Part shown: piece after piece, positions 1 to 7,423 of the stretch | How the letters are laid out: the number at the start of each line of letters is the position of its first letter | Position numbering within the stretch: position 1 is the stretch's first letter | NCBI GenBank assembly: GCA_007118445.1 | Contig: SKRP01000228.1 | Coordinates: forward strand, 1-14,046 | Source of the DNA: Natronohydrobacter sp. | GTDB lineage: Bacteria > Pseudomonadota > Alphaproteobacteria > Rhodobacterales > Rhodobacteraceae | Direction: 5' to 3' | Length of the DNA stretch: 14,046 nucleotides | Notes under the pieces: generated by a model | Databases searched by the model: none | The model's input: the letters and a program-made list of their open reading frames with translations, nothing else | Told to the model about the DNA's origin: nothing | Translations under genes and position numbers: made by a program

Positions 1-6
1 AAAGGA

Positions 7-1377
7 TCAGATGGCGGCTGCGAGCTTCGCGCGCCGTCCCACCAGTTCCTCGGCGACAAGAAACGCCAGTTCCAGCGACTGGCTGGCATTGAGACGCGGG
101 TCGCAGGCCGTATGGTAGCGCTGCGACAGATCCTCATCCGTCACCGCGCGCAGACCGCCTGTGCATTCGGTCACATCCTTGCCCGTCATCTCGAAATGCA
201 CACCGCCGGGGATGGTGCCTTCGGCATTATGCACCGCGAAAAACTCGCGCACCTCGCGCAGGACCGAATCGAAGGGCCGCGTCTTGTAACCGGACGAGGA
301 TTTGATCGTGTTGCCGTGCATCGGATCGCAGGTCCAGAGCACATTCGCGCCCTCTTCCTCGACCGCGCGCACCAGACGCGGCAGATGATCGCCCACGCTC
401 CCGGCCCCGAACCGCGCGATCAGGGTCAACCGGCCCGGTTCATTTTCCGGGTTGAGCGTTGCCACCAACCGCTTGAGGTCATCCGCCGTGATCGTTGGTC
501 CGCATTTCAGCCCGATCGGGTTCTGCACACCGCGGCAGAATTCCACATGCGCACCGTCAGGCTGGCGCGTGCGGTCACCGATCCAGATGAAATGCCCCGA
601 CCCGGCAACCGGCAGACCCGATGTCGAATCGATCCGCGCCAGCGCCTCTTCATATTCCAGCAGCAAGGCTTCATGGCTGGTGTAGAAATCCACGGTCGCC
701 AGCTTCGGGCTGGTCTGCGAGGTGATCCCGGCCGCGGTCAGGAAATCCAGCGTGTCGGTGATCCGGTCGGTCATCTCGCGGTAACGCTCGGCCTTTTCGC
801 CCTCGGCAAAGCCCAGCGTCCAGGAATGCACCCGGTGCATATCGGCATAGCCGCCCTTGGAAAAGGCACGCAGCAGGTTCAGACTGGCCGCTGCCTGGGT
901 ATAGGCCTGCAACATGCGCGCCGGGTCCGGGATGCGGGCCTCTGGCGTGAAGTCGAACCCGTTGATGATATCGCCGCGGTAGCTGGGCAATTCCTGATCG
1001 CCGAGTTTCTCCATCGGGGCCGAACGCGGCTTGGCGAACTGGCCTGCCATCCGGCCCACTTTCACCACCGGCACTTTCGCACCATAGGTCAGCACGATTG
1101 CCATCTGCAACAGCACCTTGAACGTGTCGCGAATGCTGTCTGCCGTGAATTCCGAGAAGCTTTCGGCACAATCCCCGCCCTGCAGCAGGAATGCCTCGCC
1201 CTTCGCGGCAGCGCCCAGCTTGTGCTTGAGCGCGCGCACCTCGCCGGCAAAGACCAGCGGCGGGTAGCTGGCAAGCTGTGCCTCCACCGCGCCCAGCGCT
1301 GTCTGATCAGGATAATCCGGCATCTGGATGCGCGGGCGCGCGCGCCAGGTCGATTTCGTCCAGCCATGCGTTGTCAT
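7..1377 (-). CDS. Class II 3-deoxy-7-phosphoheptulonate synthase (DAHP synthase)
   Basis: Condenses phosphoenolpyruvate with erythrose 4-phosphate to DAHP, the first committed step of the shikimate pathway, in the cytosol. The 456-residue protein is complete and of normal length for the plant/Mycobacterium-like class II (AroA-II) family. Visible family blocks are LLQGGDCAESF (64-74), KVGRMAGQFAKPRS (106-119), GSGHFIWIGDRTRQPDGAH (259-277), WTCDPMHGNT (348-357), GGVHFEMTGKDVTEC (391-405) and ACDPRLN (424-430). Cys70, His354, Glu396 and Asp426 fall at nearly the same spacing as the metal ligands known in the M. tuberculosis enzyme (Cys87, His369, Glu411, Asp441). The ATG follows a GGAGG at 5 bases spacing. 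It is divergent from the GlxA-type regulator gene, with 167 bp between them, and has a good sigma-70-like promoter upstream. Identity is near certain; how it is feedback regulated cannot be read from the sequence. Confidence 0.97.
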   Translation of the reverse strand: MTTHGWTKSTWRARPRIQMPDYPDQTALGAVEAQLASYPPLVFAGEVRALKHKLGAAAKGEAFLLQGGDCAESFSEFTADSIRDTFKVLLQMAIVLTYGAKVPVVKVGRMAGQFAKPRSAPMEKLGDQELPSYRGDIINGFDFTPEARIPDPARMLQAYTQAAASLNLLRAFSKGGYADMHRVHSWTLGFAEGEKAERYREMTDRITDTLDFLTAAGITSQTSPKLATVDFYTSHEALLLEYEEALARIDSTSGLPVAGSGHFIWIGDRTRQPDGAHVEFCRGVQNPIGLKCGPTITADDLKRLVATLNPENEPGRLTLIARFGAGSVGDHLPRLVRAVEEEGANVLWTCDPMHGNTIKSSSGYKTRPFDSVLREVREFFAVHNAEGTIPGGVHFEMTGKDVTECTGGLRAVTDEDLSQRYHTACDPRLNASQSLELAFLVAEELVGRRAKLAAAI

Positions 1378-1442
1378 GGGAGCCTCCGGGTCTGTCGGGC
1401 GGGAACAGCGGTTTCGTTAGCGGTCGCAATGCGATCCCGCTC

Positions 1443-1471
1443 TCTATACAAAAGCCGCATCGCGCATGCAA
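1443..1471 (-). promoter_or_regulatory. Candidate sigma-70-type promoter for the DAHP synthase gene
   Basis: On the minus strand TTGCAT (1471-1466) is followed after exactly 17 bases by TATAGA (1448-1443). Transcription would start near 1436, giving an untranslated leader of about 58 bases with no leader peptide or attenuator visible. A TCGCA-A-TGCGA palindrome (1424-1434) sits at the predicted start site and could be an operator. This is a pattern match only. Confidence 0.45.
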
Positions 1472-1544
1472 ACAGGATTGCCCTTGCGCGTCACCGCGTT
1501 TCTTGCTTCTGTCGCGCAGATCATCCGCCAGTTTCGTGACACGC

Positions 1545-2552
1545 ATGCCCAGCCCAACGCTTCCTTCCCCGCATGGACGCCAGCGCGACCAGCCGCAAAC
1601 CATTGTCTTTCTGCTGCTTGAGCGTTTCACGCTGATGGCTTTCGCGGCGGCGACGGAACCGCTGCGACTGGCCAATCGGGCCGCCGGGAAAACACTGTAC
1701 AAATGGCATCTGATCTCCGAGAGCGGCCATCCGGTCACCTGCTCCAGCGGAGCGGCAATGGCGGTCTCGGGCGGGCTGGAGGATCTGCCCGCCGATGCGC
1801 TGATCGTGGTCTGTGGCGGGGTCGATGTGCAGCGCGCCACCACGCCTGCGGTGCTGTCCTGGCTGCGCAAACGCGCACGCCATGGCAACCGGATCGCGGG
1901 CATCTGCACCGGGGCCTGGACCCTGGCCAAGGCAGGGCTTCTGGACGGGCATCGCGCCACGATCCATTGGGAGAACCATGACGCGCTGATCGAGGATTTC
2001 CCCGAGATCGATCTGACGAAATCGGTTTTCGTGATCCATGGCAAGCGGCTGACCTCGGCGGGGGGCACGGCACCGCTGGACATGATGCTGGCGATGATGA
2101 CCGAAAGCGCAGGCGCGGATCTGGCCCATGCTGTGGCCGATCAGCTGATCTATTCCGCGATCCGCACCAATCGCGACACCCAGCGCCTGTCGATCCCGGC
2201 GCGGATCGGGGTGCGCCATCCCAAGCTTGCCCGCGCCATCGCCTTCATGGAAAGCCATATCGAGGACCCGATCAGCCCCTCGGACCTGGCGCAGGATGTG
2301 GATATGTCCACCCGCCAGCTGGAACGGCTGTTCCGGCGCTATCTCAATCGCAGTCCGAAACGCTATTACATGGAGCTGCGGCTGGAACGCGCGCGCAACC
2401 TGCTGATGCAGACCGATATGAGCGTGATCAATGTCGCACTGGCCACCGGCTTCACCTCGCCCTCGCATTTCTCGAAATGCTACCGCGCGCAATATAACAC
2501 CACGCCCTATCGCGAGCGCGGTGCCCATGCCAATATGGATGAGGCGGACTGA
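1545..2552 (+). CDS. GlxA-type AraC-family transcriptional regulator (DJ-1/PfpI-like N-domain)
   Basis: A DNA-binding regulator of 335 residues, normal for the GlxA/CdhR/GbdR group. Residues about 18-200 form a DJ-1/PfpI-like (class I glutaminase-amidotransferase-like) sensing domain, opening with TIVFLLLERFTLMAF and containing the elbow GICTGAW (119-125) with Cys121 at the nucleophile position. Residues about 225-322 form the AraC domain with two helix-turn-helices: SDLAQDVDMSTRQLERLFRR (246-265) and an SVINVALATGFTSPSHFSK block (293-311). Known members of this group sense small amines or amino-acid derivatives such as glycine betaine, carnitine or arginine; the ligand here cannot be predicted. 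The frame is open far upstream, but homology starts near residue 18, so I chose ATG 1545. No clear ribosome site precedes it, and GTG 1536 is an alternative start. It is divergent from DAHP synthase and convergent with the MFS gene, so neither neighbour is an obvious operon partner. Confidence 0.92.
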   Translation: MPSPTLPSPHGRQRDQPQTIVFLLLERFTLMAFAAATEPLRLANRAAGKTLYKWHLISESGHPVTCSSGAAMAVSGGLEDLPADALIVVCGGVDVQRATTPAVLSWLRKRARHGNRIAGICTGAWTLAKAGLLDGHRATIHWENHDALIEDFPEIDLTKSVFVIHGKRLTSAGGTAPLDMMLAMMTESAGADLAHAVADQLIYSAIRTNRDTQRLSIPARIGVRHPKLARAIAFMESHIEDPISPSDLAQDVDMSTRQLERLFRRYLNRSPKRYYMELRLERARNLLMQTDMSVINVALATGFTSPSHFSKCYRAQYNTTPYRERGAHANMDEAD

Positions 2553-2562
2553 GACTGCGGCA

Positions 2563-2592
2563 GATCATCACCGGGCGCCCCCGGATCAGATC
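2563..2592. terminator. Weak hairpin between convergent genes, possible bidirectional terminator
   Basis: The 44-bp gap between the two convergent stops contains CCGGG (2571-2575), a 4-base loop and CCCGG (2580-2584), flanked by imperfectly matching GATC-rich arms (2563-2570 and 2585-2592). There is no T-run on either strand, so it would be an atypical intrinsic terminator. Confidence 0.3.
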
Positions 2593-2596
2593 CGCA

Positions 2597-3784
2597 TCAG
2601 ATCCGCGCGATACGGCGTGCGGAAAGCACCACAGCGAGCATCATCAGGCCCACCGCGCCAAAGGCCACGCCCAGCGAGCTCAGCTGCGCGGCAAACCCGA
2701 TCAGTGCCGGTCCCAGCAGGATGCCCGCATAGCCGGTCGTGGTCACAGCCGCGATGGCCAGCGCAGGCGGCATCAGCGTCTGCCGCCCCGCCGCGCTGAA
2801 AAGCACCGGGACCAGATTGGCCGCGCCCAGCCCCACCAGCGCGAAGCCGGTCATCGACAGCACCAGCCCCGGCCCCGCCACGATCAGCCCCATCCCGGCC
2901 AGCACCACCAGCCCGCCCAGGAACAAGACAAGCTGCGGCCCGACCCGCGCCACCATCCGGTCGCCCACCAGCCGCCCTGCCGTCATCGCGACCGAGAAGA
3001 TCAGAAAGCCGATCCCGGCCTGTTCCTTCGCCAGAAGCGCGCGCTCCAGGGTCAGCAGCGCGCCCCAGTCAAGGATCGCGCCTTCGATCAGAAACACGAT
3101 CGCCGCCAATGCCGCAATCAGCAGCACGATCCCGCGCGGCAGCACAAAGGCCGGGGGCGTGGTCCCTGCCCTTGCGCGCAGCAGGCCGGGCGCGGCCAGC
3201 ACCAGCGCCAGTGCCGCAAGCCCTGCCCCCAGCACGGCGGCCATCAGCGGCGCACTGCCCAGCGACAGCAGCAGCGTCATCGCCCCTGCCCCGGCGATCC
3301 CGCCGACACTCCACATCGCATGAAAGCCCGACATCATCGGGCGGGCGCTCTGGCGCTCGACCTCGGCGGCATGGACATTCATCGCGACATCAATCGTGCC
3401 CAGCGCAGCCCCGAAGCAAAACAGCACCAGACCCAGCGCTGGCGCGGTCGCAGGCCACAACAGAAGCGGCAGCAGGACCACCAGCCCGGCCCCGCCCGCA
3501 AGAATCATGCCGCGCGCACCGCGTCGCGCGCTGACATAGCCGGTGACCGGCATGGCGATGACCGAGCCGATCCCCAGACAGAGCAGCAACAGCCCGAATT
3601 CGGCATCACTGGCGCCAAGCCGGGTCTTGGCAAAAGGGATCAGCGGTGCCCATGCCGCCATGCAGAACCCGGCCGCGAAGAAACACAGCCGGGTCGCAAG
3701 CGCCGCGCCTGCGGTCGCAGACTGAAGGAAAGCCAGAGCGCGCATCCGAAAACCCCGGCGTTGATCTGTTGTCAGAGACTTCAT
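2597..3784 (-). CDS. MFS transporter, YbjJ-like
   Basis: An inner-membrane transporter of 395 residues with about 12 hydrophobic segments spread evenly from residue 25 to 388, the usual size for the major facilitator superfamily. The block around residues 127-163 (GTIDVAMNVHAAEVER, then RPMMSGFHAMWSVGG) and the IEGAILDWGALL stretch (233-244) resemble the E. coli YbjJ subgroup, for which the substrate is not well defined. Basic loops such as SARRGAR (86-91) and GRLVGDRMVAR (270-280) sit at the MFS-typical cytoplasmic turns. It lies 59 bp downstream of the surA-like gene on the same strand, so it could be read through from the LPS-assembly genes, but no functional tie is evident. No strong ribosome site decides the start; Met14 (ATG at 3745) is an alternative that would give a shorter N-terminus. 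Substrate unknown. Confidence 0.9.
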   Translation of the reverse strand: MKSLTTDQRRGFRMRALAFLQSATAGAALATRLCFFAAGFCMAAWAPLIPFAKTRLGASDAEFGLLLLCLGIGSVIAMPVTGYVSARRGARGMILAGGAGLVVLLPLLLWPATAPALGLVLFCFGAALGTIDVAMNVHAAEVERQSARPMMSGFHAMWSVGGIAGAGAMTLLLSLGSAPLMAAVLGAGLAALALVLAAPGLLRARAGTTPPAFVLPRGIVLLIAALAAIVFLIEGAILDWGALLTLERALLAKEQAGIGFLIFSVAMTAGRLVGDRMVARVGPQLVLFLGGLVVLAGMGLIVAGPGLVLSMTGFALVGLGAANLVPVLFSAAGRQTLMPPALAIAAVTTTGYAGILLGPALIGFAAQLSSLGVAFGAVGLMMLAVVLSARRIARI

Positions 3785-3843
3785 CGCCCTGCACCATTGC
3801 CCCGTCGCGGCGGCATTGTCACAGCGATCCGCAAGGCCCCGGA

Positions 3844-5115
3844 TCAGAAATCGACGATATCAGCATCCGCAATCAGTTCCTGCAACCGCAGATCGGCCAT
3901 CGCCCCCAGCCGCTGCTCGAAAACCATGTTGCGCAATGTCTCATCCGGTGTCGGATCGTCAAAGGCCAGTTCCCGCGCGCAAAGCATCAGCACCACCAGA
4001 TTGCCGCCCTCGGTCGTATTGGCCGAAATCTCGCCCCGGTCCAGCCGCGCCAGTTCCACTGCATCCGATTGCGGAATGGACCCCATCAGCGCCTCGCGTT
4101 CGACCAGCGCCTCTTCGGGCAGGCCACGGGCAAAGGGGCCAAGCCCGTCGCAACTGGTCACACGCGCGCGCATCTCGGCGACACGGGCCATGTTCTCTTC
4201 GCTGCGCCCGCCCGGCAAGAGCAGGCGCTGATAGGTCAGTGTCAGCCGATCCGCCGGGATTTCGCGCTGGCTGTCGAGCGCACGGATCTGGAAATAGGCA
4301 ATCGCCCCGCCCAGTTCCAGCGGCCCGATGATCTGACCGGCCCGGCCTGTGCTGATCTGACCGGAGATCTGGCCAGGCAGGTTCTCGACCGGCACCCAGT
4401 CAGGCAGCCGCCCGCCCTGATCGCGCGACCCGGCCAGCGAGAATTCACGGGCAATGCTCGAAAATTCCTCGACGCTGCGCGCGGATTCGATCATTCCCAT
4501 GATCTCTTGCACCGCTTCGGCGAATTCCGGGTCCATCGGCAGGAAGATCTCGGACAGCAGCACACGCTGGCGGCCCAGAATCGCCGCTGTGTCGCGGGCG
4601 CGTGCCAGATCCGAATCCGAAACCGCAACCAGCGCAGGCAGCTCTGCCCCCACCAGCTTGCGCCAGAGCAGCCCGGCTTCGACAAATTGAACCAGTGTTT
4701 CACGATCCACGCTCATTTCGCCAAGCGCTTCGATCAGTTCATCCCCAGTCAGATCTGCACGCGAGGCAAATTCGGCAATCCCGTCGCTGATCTCGTCGCG
4801 GCTGACACGCACATTCCGGCGGCTGGCATAGTCGCGCTGCACCGCTTCTTCGGTCAGACGCTCCAGCGCCTCGCGGCGCATGTCTGCCGCGCCCGCATTC
4901 AGCGCTTCGAGAAACCGCATCCGCTGGTCGAGATCATAGGCGCTGATCACCCGATCATTGACCTTGCGCACCTGCGAGAACATGCCCTGTGCCTGCACCT
5001 GCGCTGCAGCAAGGCTGGCCATCGCCACCCCAAGAGCAAGGCACAGGCCCAATCCGATCCGGGAAAAAACTGCCATCTGGAACATTCGCATCCGTCTCGT
5101 CCGTTTCCTTGTCAT
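3844..5115 (-). CDS. surA: SurA-type periplasmic chaperone / peptidyl-prolyl isomerase
   Basis: A periplasmic chaperone that escorts unfolded outer-membrane proteins, LptD being a classic client in other bacteria. The 423-residue protein has a hydrophobic signal segment (about 18-38) with a likely cleavage after VQA (40-42). A SurA N-terminal domain follows from about residue 46 (KVNDRVISAYDLDQRMRFLE, 51-70), then one parvulin-like domain (about 183-282) with EFSLAGSRDQGGRLPDW (224-240) as its most recognisable stretch. A second, degenerate segment (about 290-382) resembles a diverged parvulin repeat. It lies 103 bp downstream of lptD, as expected for this block. The N-terminus is uncertain: Met1 lacks a clear ribosome site, and Met9 (ATG 5091) or Met11 (ATG 5085) would give a more typical short signal-peptide n-region. 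Isomerase activity is a family inference; the holdase role is the safer one. Confidence 0.88.
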   Translation of the reverse strand: MTRKRTRRMRMFQMAVFSRIGLGLCLALGVAMASLAAAQVQAQGMFSQVRKVNDRVISAYDLDQRMRFLEALNAGAADMRREALERLTEEAVQRDYASRRNVRVSRDEISDGIAEFASRADLTGDELIEALGEMSVDRETLVQFVEAGLLWRKLVGAELPALVAVSDSDLARARDTAAILGRQRVLLSEIFLPMDPEFAEAVQEIMGMIESARSVEEFSSIAREFSLAGSRDQGGRLPDWVPVENLPGQISGQISTGRAGQIIGPLELGGAIAYFQIRALDSQREIPADRLTLTYQRLLLPGGRSEENMARVAEMRARVTSCDGLGPFARGLPEEALVEREALMGSIPQSDAVELARLDRGEISANTTEGGNLVVLMLCARELAFDDPTPDETLRNMVFEQRLGAMADLRLQELIADADIVDF

Positions 5116-5218
5116 GCCCTGTCGCCGGGGCGTTTTGTCCGGGCTTACACGCTTTGGCGCAACTTGTCATCAGCTCCGCCCTGCCCAGGCCCGGCATCAG
5201 AGGAAGCCTGCGCAGCTC

Positions 5219-7423
5219 TCACATTTCATTGCACATCCGCCGCGCGCGGGACGGATTGCCTCCGATGCCCAGAATATCGATATTCAGCCCGAAACTGGTG
5301 CGCGCCTCGGGCCGCGTGGCCGAGGCGAATTGCCGTTCCAGCCCCATTTCCATGCGCAGGCATTCATTCTGGTAATTCAACCCCACCGAGGCCTGCGCGG
5401 CCCGATTCTGGGCGATGTCATAGCGCCAGCCCAGACGCCCCGACCAGTTCTCGGTCAGGGCCCGCGTGCCCTCGAAACTCCATTCCGAGGCGGCTGCGCC
5501 CCGCGCCTCGAACGGATTGGCGAGAATGCGCATATAGCTGGTGGACAGGCTGAAATCCGGGGTCGTCCAGTCCAGTTCGAGCGCCGTGCGTTCCAGCCGG
5601 AAATCCGAGCGGAAATGCGCGCGGTTGCTGAGCGTCAGCCCGTCCATCGTGTCCAGACTGCCCGCCAGCAGCCAGGTCGTATTGCGCCCCGAAAGCGGTG
5701 TCGCGTCCGCGAACTGGCCCTGGTTGCGCTGATACCAGACCCGGCCCAGCGTCATGGTACCTGACCAGCCCTCCGGGTCATGACGCGTCCAGCTGATGCC
5801 CAGATTGCTGCGCAACCCGGCCTCGCGGCCCTCGTGGCCGGGAAAGCGGTTCAGGCTGAACAGATTGCCCTCATCGAATTCGGGCATCCGGCTGGCCTCG
5901 ACCGGCAGGCCCGCGCCCCGGTCGCCGCCCCAGATCACCTGCGCGACCGGCTCGATCACATGGCGCGCGCCCGCTCCGGTGCTGCGCACCAGCGGCCAGC
6001 GCAGTTCCGCCATCACCTGCGGCGTCGCGCGCGACAGCTGCGGCGGAAAGGCCCCGCCGGTATCCGACAGGCGGAAATGATCCAGCCCCAGATGCAGCCC
6101 CACGGCCCCCAGCACGCCGCCTGCCAGCACCTCGTCGCGCCGCCAGTCCAGATCCAGGCTGACCCGCCCCACCTGGCGCGGCCGGTCGGCGATCACCCCC
6201 GGCAGCGCTTGCGTGCCGGAAAGCACCTGCCTGCGCCGCAGGGTTTCGGCTTCCAGCCGCAGCCCGGCCACACCGCCGACACCCGGCACATCGCGGCGAT
6301 ACTCGATCACCGCCTGCCCGACCTGATTGGGCAGCACTGCATTCGTGTCGCCCAGCCGCAGCGAGCGGAATTGCAGCAGCTGCACGCGCTGGCGGGTGTC
6401 GCGGGTAATCCGCTCGATGGTGACATCGCTGGTCAGGCGCGGCTGGTCGCGCCCGTAATCTTCGAGAAACCGGCGGTCCGAGGGCTGGATCACGTTGAAA
6501 CTGAGCCGGTAGCCCCGCCCCAACGCGAAATCGCCGCTGGCATAGGCCATGCCGCGTGTCTCGCCGGGACGGATCGCATCGCGGGCGACAATGCCGCCCA
6601 GTTCCAGCTGGCCTGTCGCAAAAGCCTGCCGGTATCGCAGCTCCAGCGCGCGGGTGCCGCGATTGGCCACGAAAGGCGTCAGCGTCAGATCCCGATCCTG
6701 CGACAGCACAATGAAATAGGGGCTGCGCAGCCCGATGCCATGGCCGGTGTCAAAGCTCAGGCGCGGGCTGAGAAAGCCGGTCGCGCGCTCAAGGCGCGGG
6801 TCGGGCACGCGCAGGCGCGGCAGATAGGCGACTGGCAGGCCGAACAGCCGGAACTGCGCATTCTCGAAATAGACCTGTTGCTCCTGATCGTCATGCACGA
6901 CCCGGCGTGCGCGGATTTCCCAGAGCGGGGTCGGTCGCTGCGCGCAGACTTCGCAGGACGACGCGACAATCGCGTTCATTTCGGTGAAACGCTCATCCAG
7001 CCGCTCGACACTGGCCGCGGCAATCTGCAGCTGTTCGTCAAACACCACCCGCGCCGAGCGGATCAGCCCGCGCCGCATCCCGTCCGAGAGCTGCGCCTCA
7101 TCGGCAAGCATGATCACATCGCGCCCGTCATCGAGCACCATGGGCCCCTCGACCGACAGCGCGCCGCTGGTCCGGTCATAGGTGACGCGCTGCGCCTGCA
7201 GCCTTGTGGTGCCGAACAGCGCCTCGACATTGCCCTCGGCGATCAGCCTTGTGGCGCTGTCGATAAACAGCCGATCCGCGATCAGAGTGGCGAATTCGGG
7301 CGTGGCTTGTGCGGTCGCGCGTGCAGGTGCCAGCACCAGCACCAGCACCAGCACCAGGCTGGCCACCGGCGGCAGCACGGCCCGCGCAAGGCGCGTGCTC
7401 AAGTGATGCTGCGCGCCCCTCAC
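5219..7423 (-). CDS. lptD: LPS-assembly outer-membrane protein LptD
   Basis: The outer-membrane beta-barrel that inserts lipopolysaccharide into the outer leaflet together with lipoprotein LptE (not in this window). With the GTG start the protein has 734 residues: a signal peptide containing LVLVLVLVL (23-31) with likely cleavage after ATA (36-38), an OstA/LptA-like periplasmic domain (about 42-165) and a barrel domain (about 180-720) containing YFENAQFRLFGLPVAYLPRL (185-204) and FLSPRLSFDTGHGIGLRSPY (217-236). The only four cysteines are Cys157 and Cys160 (SSCEVC) in the periplasmic domain and Cys688 and Cys731 near the C-terminus. This fits the known E. coli architecture of disulfides tying the periplasmic domain to the barrel. 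The frame is open upstream to an ATG at 7486, but that start would run deep into lptG. GTG 7423 forms a GTGA overlap with the lptG stop and has GGAGG four bases upstream, so I chose it. Confidence 0.95.
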   Translation of the reverse strand: MRGAQHHLSTRLARAVLPPVASLVLVLVLVLAPARATAQATPEFATLIADRLFIDSATRLIAEGNVEALFGTTRLQAQRVTYDRTSGALSVEGPMVLDDGRDVIMLADEAQLSDGMRRGLIRSARVVFDEQLQIAAASVERLDERFTEMNAIVASSCEVCAQRPTPLWEIRARRVVHDDQEQQVYFENAQFRLFGLPVAYLPRLRVPDPRLERATGFLSPRLSFDTGHGIGLRSPYFIVLSQDRDLTLTPFVANRGTRALELRYRQAFATGQLELGGIVARDAIRPGETRGMAYASGDFALGRGYRLSFNVIQPSDRRFLEDYGRDQPRLTSDVTIERITRDTRQRVQLLQFRSLRLGDTNAVLPNQVGQAVIEYRRDVPGVGGVAGLRLEAETLRRRQVLSGTQALPGVIADRPRQVGRVSLDLDWRRDEVLAGGVLGAVGLHLGLDHFRLSDTGGAFPPQLSRATPQVMAELRWPLVRSTGAGARHVIEPVAQVIWGGDRGAGLPVEASRMPEFDEGNLFSLNRFPGHEGREAGLRSNLGISWTRHDPEGWSGTMTLGRVWYQRNQGQFADATPLSGRNTTWLLAGSLDTMDGLTLSNRAHFRSDFRLERTALELDWTTPDFSLSTSYMRILANPFEARGAAASEWSFEGTRALTENWSGRLGWRYDIAQNRAAQASVGLNYQNECLRMEMGLERQFASATRPEARTSFGLNIDILGIGGNPSRARRMCNEM
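7331..7357. repeat. Perfect hexanucleotide tandem repeat (CAGCAC x4 plus CAG) in the lptD signal-peptide region
   Basis: CAGCAC occurs four times in tandem from 7331 to 7354, followed by a partial CAG (7355-7357). On the coding strand it reads GTGCTG x4, which encodes the Val-Leu dipeptides of LptD residues 24-31, the hydrophobic core of the signal peptide. Six-base units keep the frame, so copy-number change would lengthen or shorten the core by two residues per unit. Confidence 0.9.

Noticed and set aside
112..1539. A 475-codon plus-strand frame opposite the DAHP synthase gene
   Set aside because: It is the antisense of a complete, motif-perfect DAHP synthase gene, with no protein family resemblance of its own.
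1278..1544. N-terminal extension of the GlxA-type regulator back into the DAHP synthase gene
   Set aside because: The frame is open by chance. The extension overlaps the divergent gene start and its promoter, and the family fold begins only near residue 18 of the chosen start.
5116..5218. A separate small gene or RNA in the lptD-surA gap
   Set aside because: The 103 bases hold no ribosome-site-plus-ORF combination, no tRNA-like fold and no convincing promoter; they are read as a simple intergenic spacer.
3646..5553. A 635-codon plus-strand frame crossing the MFS gene, surA and lptD
   Set aside because: It runs across three genes and two intergenic gaps in antisense without any recognisable motif.
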